Notes: generated from the letters alone by a model not told the origin. Shown: positions 13,301 to 23,989, counted from the first letter of the stretch. The stretch is 64,000 nucleotides of DNA from Enchytraeus crypticus (GCA_905160935.1 CAJHZI010000489.1:62001-126000); one strand, 5' to 3'. Made by a program: numbers and translations.

Positions 13301-16300
13301 GCATAGCAACAGCACAAAAGATTGAAATGTTCAAAATGGATGCACAACATGTCAAGATTAACCTTACAGAACTGAAATCATGCTTGACAATACTATACAG
13401 GCGCTACATAACATAGTACATATATATTTGTAAATTTGTCAATCAATGCTATATGCAATACTTACTATTGATTAACGAACTCATATTAGAATAGAAATAT
13501 TTTTAAAAACTGCATATATTATAAACACTAAATTATTAATTAATAATAATAATAATAACAACAATTAGAGTGCTACTGTCATCAATGACAACATCGAGCA
13601 CTATCGAGTCAAAATCAAGCCGGCGAGCAAAAGAAAGGTCCAAAACGGTGCAAATTCCAAAATCCAGATAATCAGTCCAAAGAAAAGGGAATTAGAGAAA
13701 AGGAGGTTTAGACGCAGGTCGCTGCTCATGGACACTGGATGGAAAAGATAGAAAAAGATGGAAAAGATCGGTCTTCAACTGCCTATGGAACTGCTCATAG
13801 GAAAGCAAAGGCCGATGTGCTTCAAATGAAGATTTCCGAAGACTGGATGGAAGAGAATTCCAGATCTGCGGTACAGTATGCTGGAAAGAACGATTAGATA
13901 GCTTAGAGCGCGAAGGTAAGCTAGGTCTCACAAGAGTAATTAATTTAGAAGACCGAGTAACAGCAGGCTGCATCACTTTAATCAAGTGAGACATACAAGT
14001 TTGTCCAGGGATGGTGATGGAGTTATAGGTTAACGAAGCAGTTTTATAAATGATTCGCTCTTTAATCTTTAGCCAGTGCAAAGACTTTAAATTGGGCGTA
14101 ACATGTGAGTACTTGAAACTACAAAAAATTGCTCGCGCAAGAGAATTCTGAACAAACTGCAATCGATCAATCTGACAGCCAGGGAGATTTAAAAACAGGG
14201 AATTGCAGTAGTCCAATTTTGATTGCACAATGGCAGCACCAATTGTAGCAGCTGTCTCACGTGACAAATACGGACATATTCGACGAAGATCTCGGATATG
14301 AAAGAAACATGCTTGTGAAGTTTTAGTTATGTGTTCGTGGAAGGTTAGGTGTTTATCAAGGATAACACCGAGATTTCTCACAGAAGAAACAGGTGTTATT
14401 GTAATATCCGAAGATAACGAAAGAGTTTTCCCATTCCGCTTCAGAAGCTGTTGAGGTGTCCCAAACAACAAGAATTCAGTCTTAGATGGATTAAGTGCCA
14501 AAAATTTAGCAGACATCCAAGAGGATATAGACTGAAAACTTTGTTGCAGGAGGGTTTCAGCATCAGAGTAGGGGTTAGGGGTGAAACAAGTGTACAGTTG
14601 AGTGTCATCAGCATATAGTTCATGATCAACAGAATGAGAAGAGATCAGTGAGCTTAAGGATATTGTATATAGGTTGAAGAAGATAGGACCAAGAACAGAG
14701 CCTTGAGGCACACCATACTTTAAGTGGGAAGGCGAAGAGATGTACTCCATCACTTTCACACTAAAAGAACGATCCGTCAGATAGGAGGAGAACCAATCAA
14801 GAACAATTCCACGAATACCGAACCAGGAAGAAAGACGTTCCAGAAGAATATTGTGATCAATGGTATCAAAAGCGGCCGAAAGATCAAGCATACATAATCC
14901 AGTTAAGCGTTGTGTGCACATGGAATTAACAATAGAATTGCACACAGATAGAAGCACCGTTTCAGTTGAACAATGCCTAGTATAAGCAGCTTGATGCTTA
15001 TTAAATAGATTGTTGTATGAGAGATGAGTAGAAAGCCTCCGAAGAACAATTCTTTCAGTGAGTTTAGATATGTATGACAGATTAGATATAGGTCGGTAAT
15101 TCGACAATGATTCCTTATCCAGTGTGGGCTTTTTAAGCAATGGAGTAATAACTGCACGCTTAAAAGCGCAAGGAAATATGCCAATAGAGAGAGAGAGATT
15201 AACAATCAATGTTAATACAGGAGCAAGTATGTGAATACACTTCATTAAAAGAGAGGTTGGGATAGGGTCCAAGTCACAATGTTTGGCTGGAGAGTCTAAA
15301 ACTAATTTAGTAATCTCTTCAATTGTAACTGAAGTGAAATTAGAAAGCTCATCCTTGGAATGAGTCTCTACTGGAGTATGAAGAGTAGAGTTAGGAGCTG
15401 GAGAGATAGATGCTCTAAGATTGCTTATCTTATCACTAAAGTAACTGGCAAATTGTTCAGGAAGTGACTCAACAGGAGTAGAAGGTAGAGAAGGAGAAAT
15501 AGATCTATGTAAAAGATCATTAACAGTTTTCCATAATCTCTTGACATTCACAGCCTTACTGACCAAGAAGAGTAGTACTCTTTCTTAGCATTAGCAATAG
15601 CAGTACGATAAATCTTGTGTTGCAAATAAGAAACAGTTTTCCAAAAATCGGAATGGGTATGATGCCACTTTCTTTCAGCTCTACATCATGCAGCCTTTAG
15701 CTTTCTCAGATCATCAGAGGTGTACCAAGGGTTAGATTTCTTAAGCTTCTTGGTAGTTAGAGGTGCATGCTTATCAAGTAGAGATGAAAGAGTAGTGTTA
15801 TACTGTTTTACTAATTCATCAAGATCATTAGAAGGAGATTTGATCAAAGCAGAGTTTTCAAGATTAGAACAAAAGATCAAGATCAATATTATTAATACAC
15901 CTAAATGAAACAGTATTTGAATTTTTTACAGTATCTGGCTTAACATGATTATAAGTGAATACAACAAGAAAATGGTCAGACGGCGAGTGAGATAAAATAT
16001 TAACACTCAAAGGATCAATAGCAGAGAGACTTGGTGTAATAACAACATCAAGTATATGATGGTCATTATGAGTAGCAACATTCACATGTTGAACAGCATT
16101 ACAAGAGGACAGCAAAGTATTAAACTGCTGAGTTAAGGGATCAGAAGGATTATCAAGATGAATATTAATAAATTCCTGAACTCACTGTGCATAACTTATT
16201 TAAACTAATAAATTAAAAATGATACATTAAAATACAGAGAACGGCTTAGCCCCAGTCGTCGAGGAAGATCAAAATTCACTGTTCACAATTCATAAAACGT

Positions 16301-19300
16301 CTGTCTAACAGAGAGAATGATTTGTAACTTTATTCAACGCCTTACTTAAAATCGTATTACTAATAATATTTATTAAAACTAAAAAGTCGATAGAAATATT
16401 TCTTTATACTAATTCTCTCGTCATTTTGAAAATTTCTAAAATTACACAATATGTATATAGCATCTCTATCACTCTCCAGCAGTACGATTCTCTTATACAA
16501 ATAACATTCAACCAAAATGTACGATTATGAGGTTCCTAATCCTACACAAACAAAATTTCATTATCCTATAATTTAATAAAATGACTAATAAAATGCTCAT
16601 ATCATCACTAAAATGCAACCCAGACCTTAAGAAAATTTCTGGAGACTATTTAAGTTTATTGGTAGTGAAATAGACAAATCAATTAGCGTCCAAATGATAT
16701 TGACCTACGGTGGAAATAGAGTTTTTCAGCCTGACCAGGAAAGTTCTAAAACAAGTACAATATCAAAGATCTTGCGGTAGAGTATTTCATAATGTTGAAG
16801 CAGAAAACAAGAAGGAGCGTCAGCTAATGGCAGATCTAATGCCCAGTACACTAAGAAGATTTTTACTGGATGAGGAAATATTACCAGAGGGTTTATAGAT
16901 TGACAACAGGCCAGATTGTTTGCCATATTTAATCAATTAAAAGATATGGAAGTTATCTTGAATTTTTACATTGAGAGATTGGAAGGCCGTGTAGTTTCTT
17001 GTAGTATCTTTAAGAGAATAAATAATAGATTTGAATTGTTACCTTTACATAAGACACAAGAACGAGCATTTTGAACATGTCGAAGGTGAATTAAAGAGGT
17101 TTTAGGCAGATCACTTAACACGAAGTTACAATATTCAAGTTTAGAATAGACAAGTGCATTAGCTAAAATGGCAGTAAAAATACTCTATTTTATCCTGATA
17201 TCAATTACCACAGTATTTAACCAAGTCCATCACAATAGTGTACATTCAGACATTTGTACTATCCAAAATTCATATATCCTACTACTTTCACTTCTCATCT
17301 CTGAGAAGAAGTTGAAATAAACTTTCAACAAATATTTCCAATGCAAAATAATGGGCTTAACTGAAAGATAACTTATACTAAAACAAGCAAACATCTTGTG
17401 ATCACAATTTTTGAGCAACAATGATCACAAATTTCAAACAGCAATGATAAGAAATAAATATAATGTCCAGAAATGATATTAAATAATAAGTAAATAAATG
17501 TTCAGAAAGCTCAATTTCTGATCAAAAATTCCACACTAGATATAACAACAACGGGCCAACCACTAAAATGACATAAGAACTAACTTTGAATAAAAACAGC
17601 ATGCAGCTTAGATCAAGAGAAGAAAAAAACTCCAAAACTCCTAAGTTTAATGTAAATTATCTATTAAACATTCCTTTTGGTCAACGGCTTTATTTACAGA
17701 AACTAGTATAAAATAGTTGTGAATTATATAATAGGTTAAATTTTCAATAAGCACCAAAGTATAGTAAACAATAAGTTAAATTAAAACCAGACATAAGAAT
17801 CTTATATAATAAAGTTCATTTTCTCTTAAGCTCAGAAATTTGATGCAGTCCCACCTTTCACAATTCATTATTAGCTAAAAACATCTTTTACATCCACTCA
17901 GCTCTAACAATATAGGCAATACGAAGAAGTTTCCAAACAAGACAGATATTTAGGCAACTTGAAAGCAAATTAAATGCCCTGAACAGAAAGAAAATTGAAC
18001 ACATATGCGTAAAACCTTATACTAATCTTATATTTTATTTGAACTATGTTCGTAGCAATAAATTACAAAGAGATTAAATAAACTGCAAAAGGCACATTCA
18101 AACATAAATAACCAACAAGCTACGAATAAATACTATTCATAATACTTCATGCAACCTTAAAAATTAAAGCGAAAATAAATCCTTCATGCTCCTTTGACAG
18201 ATCTCCAGCGCCAACAAAATAGATGGACTACATGCCAACTCATTACTATAAAACAGCTGAGGCCAAAACAGAAAACCAGTCAAAACAGTATTATTCTGTC
18301 GGCCACATGCCATACTTACACTCCCAAAATATTTGTCGAGCAGTTCGACATATCGATGTATAACCTCAAGTGTTAGCAGCTCATTGTCGTCCCGCTCTAT
18401 GCAGCAGCAGAAGTACAGGCTGGCGTATCTGAAAGATTGTCCATAGCATCAGCATTGAATCTCTTCCTTTAAGAATATCTCAGGCTAGTATTTCAGTAAC
18501 GCGCAGCGCAGCCTGACAGATCTGTCATTTACTTTTTTTTTTTAATTATTCATGTTTTACTTTGATTTTCACATAACCATAGGTCTCCATTGGTAGCTAA
18601 CATCATACTATTTATTCTACACATAGACTAAAGTATAGTTCTGTAGGTGCATGAGATTTAATGTGCTCCCAGCAGTACACATTCAACAGTAACTGCTCAA
18701 CTATCAAGAGCAGTAAACAAACTCTATTCAAACAGATGTTCACGAAGGCGTCAATGAAAATCAAAATGGACAATAATCATCAGCAATGGTTCTGCATAAT
18801 AAACTACAGAGATGAAAAGATTGTGAAATGCTCTTCTACGAAGACAAGGCAATAAAGAGAGAGCTAGAGAGAGAGGGAGTATGACAGCAACAAAGGAGGA
18901 TGAAACTAACGGATGTGCTAGAGTAAACAGCAGTGGACTATAAAGCGAACACGGAAACAGCTCAATATGATAGTCTTTACTAACAATACAAATGTACTTT
19001 TAACTTAAGCACCATACAGCCCCAGTGGATCACTATTATATAGGAAATACACTGCACCAAAATCATTCACAGCATAAGAATACTCAGATAAACTAAATTT
19101 TTATTGTAAAATCACCACTGATATTATTTATTTGATTTAACTAGGAAAAACCAAAGGGTGCTAGATGAATAATATTTAGTGCATAGTCGACAATCTAATT
19201 CCCAATCACCGGTCACACAGAATCAAACTACTGAAGACTCTGATCTAACTCAAGTTCTCGCCACTAAGAACTTACGTTGCCAAAGTATTGGTCGAGCAGT

Positions 19301-19946
19301 TCAACGTAGCGATGTATCAGCTCTAATGTTAAAAGCTCGTTCTCTCCGTTGTCCAGACAACAACAGAAGTACAAGCTTGCATATCTAGAAGTGATTAGTA
19401 TTGTTAATGTAACGATTTATTAATGGTTTATTAAGCTTAAGCATAATGGCAAATCATTCAAGTTAATCACTAAGGCAGATTTAAAATCCAGCATACCATA
19501 ATAACATAAGAAAGGCATAGCATAACAGCCAGCAAATATAAATGATTACAAATTTAAATAAAGAGAAAATTGAAAGCACCCTATGCATGTTAGATGCTCC
19601 AGACCGAAAGTTTCATACAAAGGCCTTAGAACAGTTAAAATACAAAATTATTATTTTTTAATTATATCTTTAAAATATAGAAACTCAATAAAAGTAAAAA
19701 TAATATGACACATTTAACTTGTACATAAAAGCAAATGTTTCAGGAACACAGTAAGTTTATAACTTCCTGTTGAAGAATTTGAATAATGCTATTAGTTTCA
19801 TACTGTTCTAGCTGTATTAGATGCCAAAAGCTCTGCATAGTGTGCATATGTAACTGTTACACAGCGGCGTAGCAAAGGTCCATGCTAACAGGTCAAGTAA
19901 AACAGATGTGGCTCACTTGGTGTCAGCAATTTAAAAATACTATATA

Positions 19947-20021
<75 letters not shown>

Positions 20022-20034
20022 CATATTTATATAC

Positions 20035-20082
<48 letters not shown>

Positions 20083-20709
20083 TATAAAAAAATTGCAGCA
20101 TATCATTATCATGCTGGAGAGAATTCATTGTAAGCATTTATCAAGTAGTCAACAGTAGAAACAGATTCATCCACGACTACTGATCAGATGTGAATCTTCA
20201 CAAAATTTCATCATAGTCTTCATTGAATGTACATATTAATACTAGTTAATGAAGAGTTTTAAAATAAATATTTAACATTTCAATTCATTTACTAATATTC
20301 TTCTTTTTAACAATATTAAATTAATGCTACCAATTTTCAATTTCACATTAATAATTAGTATTACTTTTCACAATTAATTTTTATCACTAAGACATCATAG
20401 CTCATAAATGATGTTGAAAAATTAATTTTAAATTTAATACATACATCAATTTAATGCTAACATAAATAAATCAAAAATTTAATAATGGTGATCCATTGTT
20501 CAACTTAAATACTATGCATCCCAAATATACCTCTTATAAACAATCTTAAGATCCTTCCATTCAATGAAGCTGCACATCTTCGGCTTTCGTGATAGAATCA
20601 TAGTGATCAGCTCGCGTGTTATCTTCTTCTTAACTTTATCTGGGTGAGCGAGGTACCACTTCTGAAGGCGAAGCTTGCCTTGTCTACTAAACAGTAGCAT
20701 GAACTGCAT
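1449..20709 (-). CDS. AP1S: AP-1 adaptor complex subunit sigma, with alternative exons
   Basis: Small subunit of the AP-1 clathrin adaptor, which sorts cargo between trans-Golgi network and endosomes and helps read dileucine signals. CDS: exon 1 20531-20709, exon 2 as 2a 19276-19384 or 2b 18320-18428, exon 3 12694-12831, then last exon 4a 10393-10437 or 4b 1449-1508. All joints keep frame (phase 2, 0, 0) with GT/AG ends. Family blocks seen are [58 protein letters not shown] and [17 protein letters not shown]. Product length is 156 aa with 4a or 161 aa with 4b; vertebrate AP1S proteins are about 157-160 aa. The start is set at MQFM, as in vertebrate AP1S2; two further Met codons lie in frame just upstream. 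Introns hold LINE copies A, B, C and G and a 40-bp minisatellite. The assignment is very secure; which exon combinations are used is inference. Confidence 0.93.
1509..3620. other. AP1S last intron, unique AT-rich DNA
   Basis: Lies between exons 4b and 4a of AP1S. No reading frame, tandem array or repeat copy recognised. Confidence 0.5.
3625..3860 (+). mobile_element. SINE-D copy (old)
   Basis: Diverged copy of a tRNA-like SINE also found at 23990-24180, 50130-50365 and 57310-57560. Shared pieces are the block around ATAACGTCA, the AATTGCCTAA block, the CATGTGG block and the closing AGTGACAGATATCA. The head should be Pol III-like; here its B box is eroded. Confidence 0.6.
3985..4190 (-). mobile_element. 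LINE family C, 3' fragment
   Basis: Starts with CATCATCTTC on the plus strand, which is the (ATG)n 3' tail of this family on the minus strand. It continues through GAATCC..GTTTAGCCAGGGTC, the GGAGCC..CGCTCA block, and TTGGTTTGGATTTTA. Same family as 10650, 39070, 42150, 45780, 46615, 55720 and 60470. Confidence 0.7.
4485..4610. repeat. Short tandem repeat, ~30 bp unit
   Basis: About four to five imperfect units of GAGGAAATTTGACAAACGA separated by short T-rich linkers. Confidence 0.65.
4611..5169. other. Possible 3' UTR of LINE A
   Basis: AT-rich. The part from about 4940 (TTTATTTAGATCACC...) may be the 3' untranslated end of the minus-strand LINE that follows. No other feature seen. Confidence 0.35.
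5170..7440 (-). mobile_element. LINE family A (CR1/Jockey-like), broken
   Basis: Non-LTR retrotransposon, 5' truncated. In coding order (high to low coordinates) it shows the end of an endonuclease ([11 protein letters not shown], 7104-7418), RT blocks [16 protein letters not shown] (6129-6398), [19 protein letters not shown] and FADDTNI (5571-6125), and a C-terminal tail [14 protein letters not shown] (5176-5403). The pieces lie in different frames with stops between them, so it cannot encode a full protein. It lies in sense orientation in the AP1S last intron. Clade placement is from motif style only. Confidence 0.9.
7441..10289. other. AP1S intron, no feature seen
   Basis: Long AT-rich intronic stretch between LINE A and exon 4a. 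The ORF of about 60 codons at 8889-9071 has no family resemblance. No repeat copies recognised. Confidence 0.5.
10290..10341. repeat. (TA)n microsatellite
   Basis: Uninterrupted alternating TA directly downstream of AP1S exon 4a. Confidence 0.95.
10393..10437 (-). CDS. AP1S: AP1S candidate last exon 4a
   Basis: In-frame, phase-0 candidate that encodes [14 protein letters not shown] and stop. It resembles the short acidic AP1S tail that ends in a Gly-Leu pair. Acceptor AAAG lies behind a T/G-rich tract; an upstream in-frame CAG would add nine residues. The exon is followed by a (TA)n tract, and no AATAAA is seen close by. It is less secure than 4b because the exon is tiny. Confidence 0.6.
   Translation of the reverse strand, partial: GEDLEQTLQDFGLI
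10650..10935 (-). mobile_element. LINE family C, 3' fragment
   Basis: Near full-length 3' fragment: CATCATGATCTTC tail side, AACCAGGGTCGAGATACGAA, CTCTCTGTCCCAC, the CGCTCATCAACCGAATGCCC block, TTTGGTTTGGAT and CGACACGAGCAGTACACG. Intronic in AP1S, sense orientation. Confidence 0.8.
11050..11690. repeat. 40-bp minisatellite
   Basis: Repeat of GACTGGATCAACTCATAGGT plus AGGATATTCCACTACACTAA. Unit starts fall exactly 40 bp apart from 11061 to 11421, with one 41-bp step, then continue to about 11582. The last two or three units are degenerate. Alternating T/C at one position (TATTCC versus TATTCT) suggests a higher-order pair structure. Intronic in AP1S. Confidence 0.95.
11691..12693. other. AP1S intron, no feature seen
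   Basis: AT-rich, nothing recognised. Confidence 0.5.
12694..12831 (-). CDS. AP1S: AP1S exon 3
   Basis: 46 codons, phase 0 at both ends, acceptor CCGCAG. It encodes [20 protein letters not shown] and then [19 protein letters not shown], near-identical to animal AP1S. The donor reads GTTGGT, weaker than the GTAAGT of exons 2a and 2b, which suits an exon feeding alternative last exons. Confidence 0.93.
12832..13533. other. AP1S intron, no feature seen
   Basis: AT-rich, nothing recognised before the LINE B tail. Confidence 0.5.
13534..16180 (-). mobile_element. LINE family B (CR1/L2-like), 5' truncated, nearly whole RT
   Basis: Best preserved LINE here. In coding order: end of an APE-type endonuclease ([21 protein letters not shown], 15864-16115), linker (15686-15886), then a 624-codon frame at 13692-15566. 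That frame has RT motifs [68 protein letters not shown] and NLGVILD, followed by the C-terminal block [14 protein letters not shown]. One stop and one frame change separate the linker from the RT frame. The 3' end is a (TTA)n run at 13534-13560. It is sense-oriented in AP1S intron 2. Low decay suggests a fairly recent insertion. Confidence 0.95.
16200..16630. other. AP1S intron, no feature seen
   Basis: AT-rich, nothing recognised. Confidence 0.45.
16630..17190 (-). mobile_element. Decayed LINE (CR1-like) 3' fragment
   Basis: Minus-strand translation gives a diverged LINE C-terminal segment with [17 protein letters not shown] and [14 protein letters not shown], equivalent to the usual LDYCNSLL..LP....LQRVQN block. 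It is followed by unreadable sequence. Family not settled; it may be G or B. Confidence 0.6.
17191..18319. other. AP1S intron, no feature seen
   Basis: AT-rich intronic DNA between a decayed LINE and exon 2b. No further copy of exon 2 was found here by eye. Confidence 0.5.
18320..18428 (-). CDS. AP1S: AP1S exon 2b (alternative, canonical residues)
   Basis: 109 nt, phase 2 in and phase 0 out, donor GTAAGT. It encodes [18 protein letters not shown] and [14 protein letters not shown], the form closer to the usual animal AP1S sequence. Joining 2a to 2b in one transcript shifts frame and meets a stop after 15 codons of 2b; skipping both also shifts frame. Confidence 0.92.
18429..19275. other. Intron between AP1S exons 2b and 2a
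   Basis: 847 bp separating the alternative exons. It contains a T9 run near 18534 and a short imperfect AG tract at 18855-18877. RNA pairing elements that force exclusive choice could lie here but were not identified. Confidence 0.5.
19276..19384 (-). CDS. AP1S: AP1S exon 2a (alternative, variant residues)
   Basis: 109 nt, enters in phase 2 and ends in phase 0, donor GTAAGT, acceptor TCTAG. It encodes YASLYFCCC, then [26 protein letters not shown]. It differs from exon 2b at 8 of 36 residues, clustered in the loop after CCC and at the last residue (Asn instead of Ser). Length and phase equal those of exon 2b, so either fits between exons 1 and 3 but not both. Confidence 0.9.
19385..20530. 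other. AP1S intron 1
   Basis: Contains the (TA)n block at 19941-20087; otherwise nothing recognised. Confidence 0.55.
19941..20087. repeat. (TA)n microsatellite, interrupted
   Basis: About 147 bp of TA with several single-base interruptions and a central CATACATA stretch. Confidence 0.95.
20531..20709 (-). CDS. AP1S: AP1S exon 1 (N-terminal 59 codons)
   Basis: Encodes [19 protein letters not shown] through DLKIVYK plus two bases of an Arg codon. Donor GTATAT follows directly. A CAG just before the ATG could be a splice acceptor for an upstream 5' UTR exon, since the reading frame upstream is otherwise unremarkable. Confidence 0.93.
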
Positions 20710-20749
20710 CTGCATCCACACGTGCATAGCATTATTGATAATCTGTGCA

Positions 20750-20755
<6 letters not shown>

Positions 20756-20821
<66 letters not shown>
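20756..20821. repeat. (TA)n microsatellite upstream of AP1S exon 1
   Basis: Pure TA run about 45 bp upstream of the AP1S start codon, directly abutting the possible hAT-like element at 20822. Confidence 0.95.
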
Positions 20822-20825
<4 letters not shown>

Positions 20826-21745
20826 GGCTGCAGATTAACACCACTAACTATCGATTAACGCATTAAAAAATTAACGGCTGTTAAAAAAATTAACAGCAGT
20901 TAAAAAATTAACGATTTAAAAATCCTTGGCATTTTTTAAATAATTGCTGATTGAAAAGAAAGTTTTAAATTGAACGTAACACTGTTTACTTTCAAGAAAG
21001 TTGTTAGCATTTCGTTTTCTGTATCTCTTATCTCTCTCCATTACCCAGCTGCTAAAAATCTAATGGACGTGTATAGTTCTAAAACTTGCAATGAATCTAA
21101 GGGCAGCAGAATAGGACATGGTGTAGTATAAAGGTGTAGGCTATGTTTTTTGTAAGTTTCATACACACGACACTGGTATTTACAAGTATTGCAATACAGA
21201 ATTCATGTAGCCCAACAGTAACTCATCGCTTTCGTATCGCTTACGTACAAAGCGTTTTCAGAGGACAGCACTAGATTACAATCTCCAGTTCTGTAGCGTC
21301 AGCCAGAGCAGCAAATGTATCACACACGACTCAGCCCACATTTCTTCTGGTAAATTACTTTGATTTTAGCCCTGAAATGTTTAGGTTCGCCAACCTAACC
21401 TGTGCCAATTGAGAGCCTATCTTCCGTTGCTGACCTCAAAGTAAATAAAAAGAGAGCCCCACTCTCAGCTGATACCGTAAATGAACATTTGTGTCCTATC
21501 AATTAGCTAAATAAATAAACAGTAGAGAGACTTCTCTGTCATCATCCTTTGATGCGGAACAGACGTTAAACCTTAACAATTATCACTATAAATACACATG
21601 TAAGCCTATATGGTAGTGTACATGACAATAAATTACAGGTGTATTAGTTCAAAAATCCAATTTCATAATATAAAATATTTTCGATTAAAATAACAATTAA
21701 CTACGCGATTAATTAATTAATCGTACGATTAATCGTGATAATGAT
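20822..21745. mobile_element. Possible non-autonomous hAT-like element
   Basis: The left end reads TAGGGCTGCAGATTAAC followed by repeated ATTAA(C/T) words. The right end, read on the minus strand, begins CACGATTAATCGTACGATTA. Such ends are typical of hAT-type elements (GGGCTGCACGATTAATCG). About 0.9 kb, no transposase frame. The ends do not match cleanly and no target duplication can be shown, because (TA)n and (CA)n flank the element. Confidence 0.35.
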
Positions 21746-22163
21746 ATACACACACACATGTATATACACTGTGTTTTTTATAACTGATACCCCGCAGTTT
21801 TTTTACAATAAAGTTTTAAAGAGTTGACCGATGTTCTTGAAATTCACAGTAGCCAAGTCTACCAAACAGAGAAATTTAGTTTGAATATCTTAATATTCAT
21901 TTCTATATATTAATGTTTTAATAATGTGTAAGTTATGGTTTTGCGAATAGGACTGGGGTCAGACAAGAAATTTCCAGTATAGCATTATGGGTGTGTTACA
22001 TGCAGCTTAAAATTATCTCAATAAGCATTATAGCAAACAAGTAACATAAAATGCTAACACTATTTTGAAGAGCAATTATTTCTTTTCAAAACGACGTAAA
22101 ATAGGTGCTGATATGTTCTTAATTGACAAAGTTATTGAACTTTTAATGCATGCATTAGGTCAT

Positions 22164-22440
22164 TAGGCCTACATGTGCTAGGCCAGAGCTCAGCTACCGT
22201 GAGACGATGATAGGGCAGCTACTGCAGCTGCGGCCTCTAGCGCCACAGTTAAAATCACATGTTCGTTGTTTTCATGCAATGCATGCATTAAAAGAAAATA
22301 CAATGCCATCAAGTAAAAGTGATGCATGTCTGATTCGAACGAAAAACCTTGGACTTGGCAAGCCAAATTGCCAATGCCCTCCCCACTGCACAACAGAAAC
22401 TACCATGCTGAAAGTGGTCTAGTACGAGATATAAATAAAT
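22164..22440 (-). other. Possible tRNA-derived repeat head
   Basis: On the minus strand the stretch at about 22327-22395 has a tRNA-like layout: GTGGGGAGGGCATTGGC near the A-box region, TTGCCAA as a possible anticodon loop, and GTTCGAATCAGAC as B box. Stems do not pair well enough for a working tRNA. A single copy is seen. Confidence 0.3.
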
Positions 22441-22559
22441 CACAATAGAATCTGTAATTGATTAGTATAAATCCTGTAATCACCAGATGACAGTTAAAGC
22501 CTTCCAACTTCTCCCATCTTTGCTGAGATTGTTTTTCTATCATGTTCATGAACATTACT

Positions 22560-22684
22560 GGCTGGGGCTAATGGCAAAGTCGGTAAGATACTCGGATTAG
22601 TATGTACAGGGTTTAAATCCTGGGCTCGCTCGTCACTGACATCGCTTTTGAGTGAGGAAACTGACGTTAACCAGCTTTATTACA
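22560..22684 (+). mobile_element. SINE-A copy
   Basis: tRNA-like head (TGGCAAAGTCGGTAAGATACTC), B box GGGTTTAAATCC, then the family body CACTGACATCGCTTTTGAGT, GAGGAAACTGACGTTAAC. Family copies: 22560, 26155, 29896, 45583(-), 47190(-), 56880(-), 63752, with a half copy at 28795. Confidence 0.8.
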
Positions 22685-22734
22685 AATCATATTGCCACAG
22701 CTCGAGTTAGACTAAAAATTATAAATCTGCACTT

Positions 22735-22890
22735 TTTAATAATAATAATAATTAAAGTGCTACTGTCATCAATGATAACACCGCGCACTATTAAGACAAA
22801 TCCATGTCGATGAGAAAAAAGGTCCAAAAACGGTGTACTCTAAAATAGAGAAAATCAGTCTATCGATAAAGGGAATTAAAGAAACGAGGG
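22735..22890 (-). mobile_element. LINE family B, 3' end only
   Basis: (AAT)n then AAGTGCTACTGTCATCAATG and the GGTCCAAAAACGGTG block, matching the 3' UTR of the long B copy at 13534-13690. Confidence 0.8.
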
Positions 22891-23345
22891 ATTGCATGCT
22901 GTTCGCAAACATTCTTTTGTAGAAGGTTTTTTAAATCGCTTTTGTAGGCCTATTAAGTAGGCCTAAAACCTGACATATGATAATGACCAATGAACTTATG
23001 AGCTTAAATTATATTACATTGGGACTAATTGGGTTAGGTTAGCAATAGCTTCACTCAGATTAGTTAGGTATTTAGGTAAGGTTAGGATTAGTTTGCCATT
23101 ATGTTTCGCAAACACCTTTCAAACATCACCTGAACCTTACGCTGCATAACATGGATTTTTACAATTTCAAAATTAGTTTTAAAATGATTTTGAAGGTGAT
23201 TGTACAGTTTGAAAATCACAAAATCACTCAAATGTTAAATTTTCAATCAAAATCCTCTTGTGAAATGATTTTACAATCAAAATCGTGATTTTGATTAGAT
23301 TTTTTTATTTTAAATCAAATGATTTTAAATCGTTACCCAACATAT
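22891..23345. other. AT-rich DNA with alternating ATTTTGATT words
   Basis: Two TAGGCCTA words, then repeated AAAATCA/TGATTTT words near 23160-23340 ending GTTACCCAAC. This pattern is seen at ends of some hAT-like elements, but no matched terminal repeats were found. Confidence 0.3.
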
Positions 23346-23704
23346 CTTAGAAGACTTTACCTTGACTTGACTTGATATGACTAGTTTGCTGTAGTATAAA
23401 ATTGTTTTGTTCAGATACTATTATACATAAATTATATCTATAACAAATTTATGTGCCATTAATGATAGGCTTGTGGATAATTAAATCTCGCTAGTTTTCT
23501 AATCGTGCTATATTTATGATATGCTCATTTTACCATACTTCTCACTCACCTCCACCCTACAGATCCTTTCAAAATATCAATGTATTAATAAAGGTTATAT
23601 TAAATTAAGTGGTAAAATAGTTATTTATTTGATTAACTTGACGAAGTATCAAGATTTAACTAATAGTTTATTTCCGATTAAGATATTTCTTCTTCTTTCA
23701 TAAT
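23346..23704. other. No feature seen
   Basis: AT-rich, nothing recognised. Confidence 0.5.
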
Positions 23705-23870
23705 TTCATTGTCGTCAATGACAACAGCGACCTCTGTTAAGACAAATCCAAGCCTTCCAGTTGATCAGATTCAAATTGCTAAATATTAAACAATCCGCCT
23801 GCGTAACGTTAGACGCTGACGTTGGTTTGGATCTGGTTTTTATGTCGCCTTCTACGATATATAAATTATA
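23705..23870 (-). mobile_element. Joined LINE B and LINE C 3' scraps
   Basis: 23705-23780 matches the B 3' end (CATTGTCGTCAATGACAACA). 23815-23870 matches the end block of family C (GACGTTGGTTTGGATCTGG, TCGCCTTCTACGA). Confidence 0.55.
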
Positions 23871-23895
23871 TATAAATATAATATTATGTATTATA

Positions 23896-23909
23896 TAGTA
23901 CATATATAT

Positions 23910-23979
<70 letters not shown>
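23896..23979. repeat. (TA)n microsatellite
   Basis: Long TA run with a short CACACA interruption at its left edge. Confidence 0.95.
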
Positions 23980-23984
<5 letters not shown>

Positions 23985-23989
23985 CTAAA

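Noticed and set aside
22327-22395. A functional tRNA gene with a GCC anticodon
   Set aside because: The B box and loop look right, but acceptor and T stems do not pair; at most a tRNA-derived repeat.
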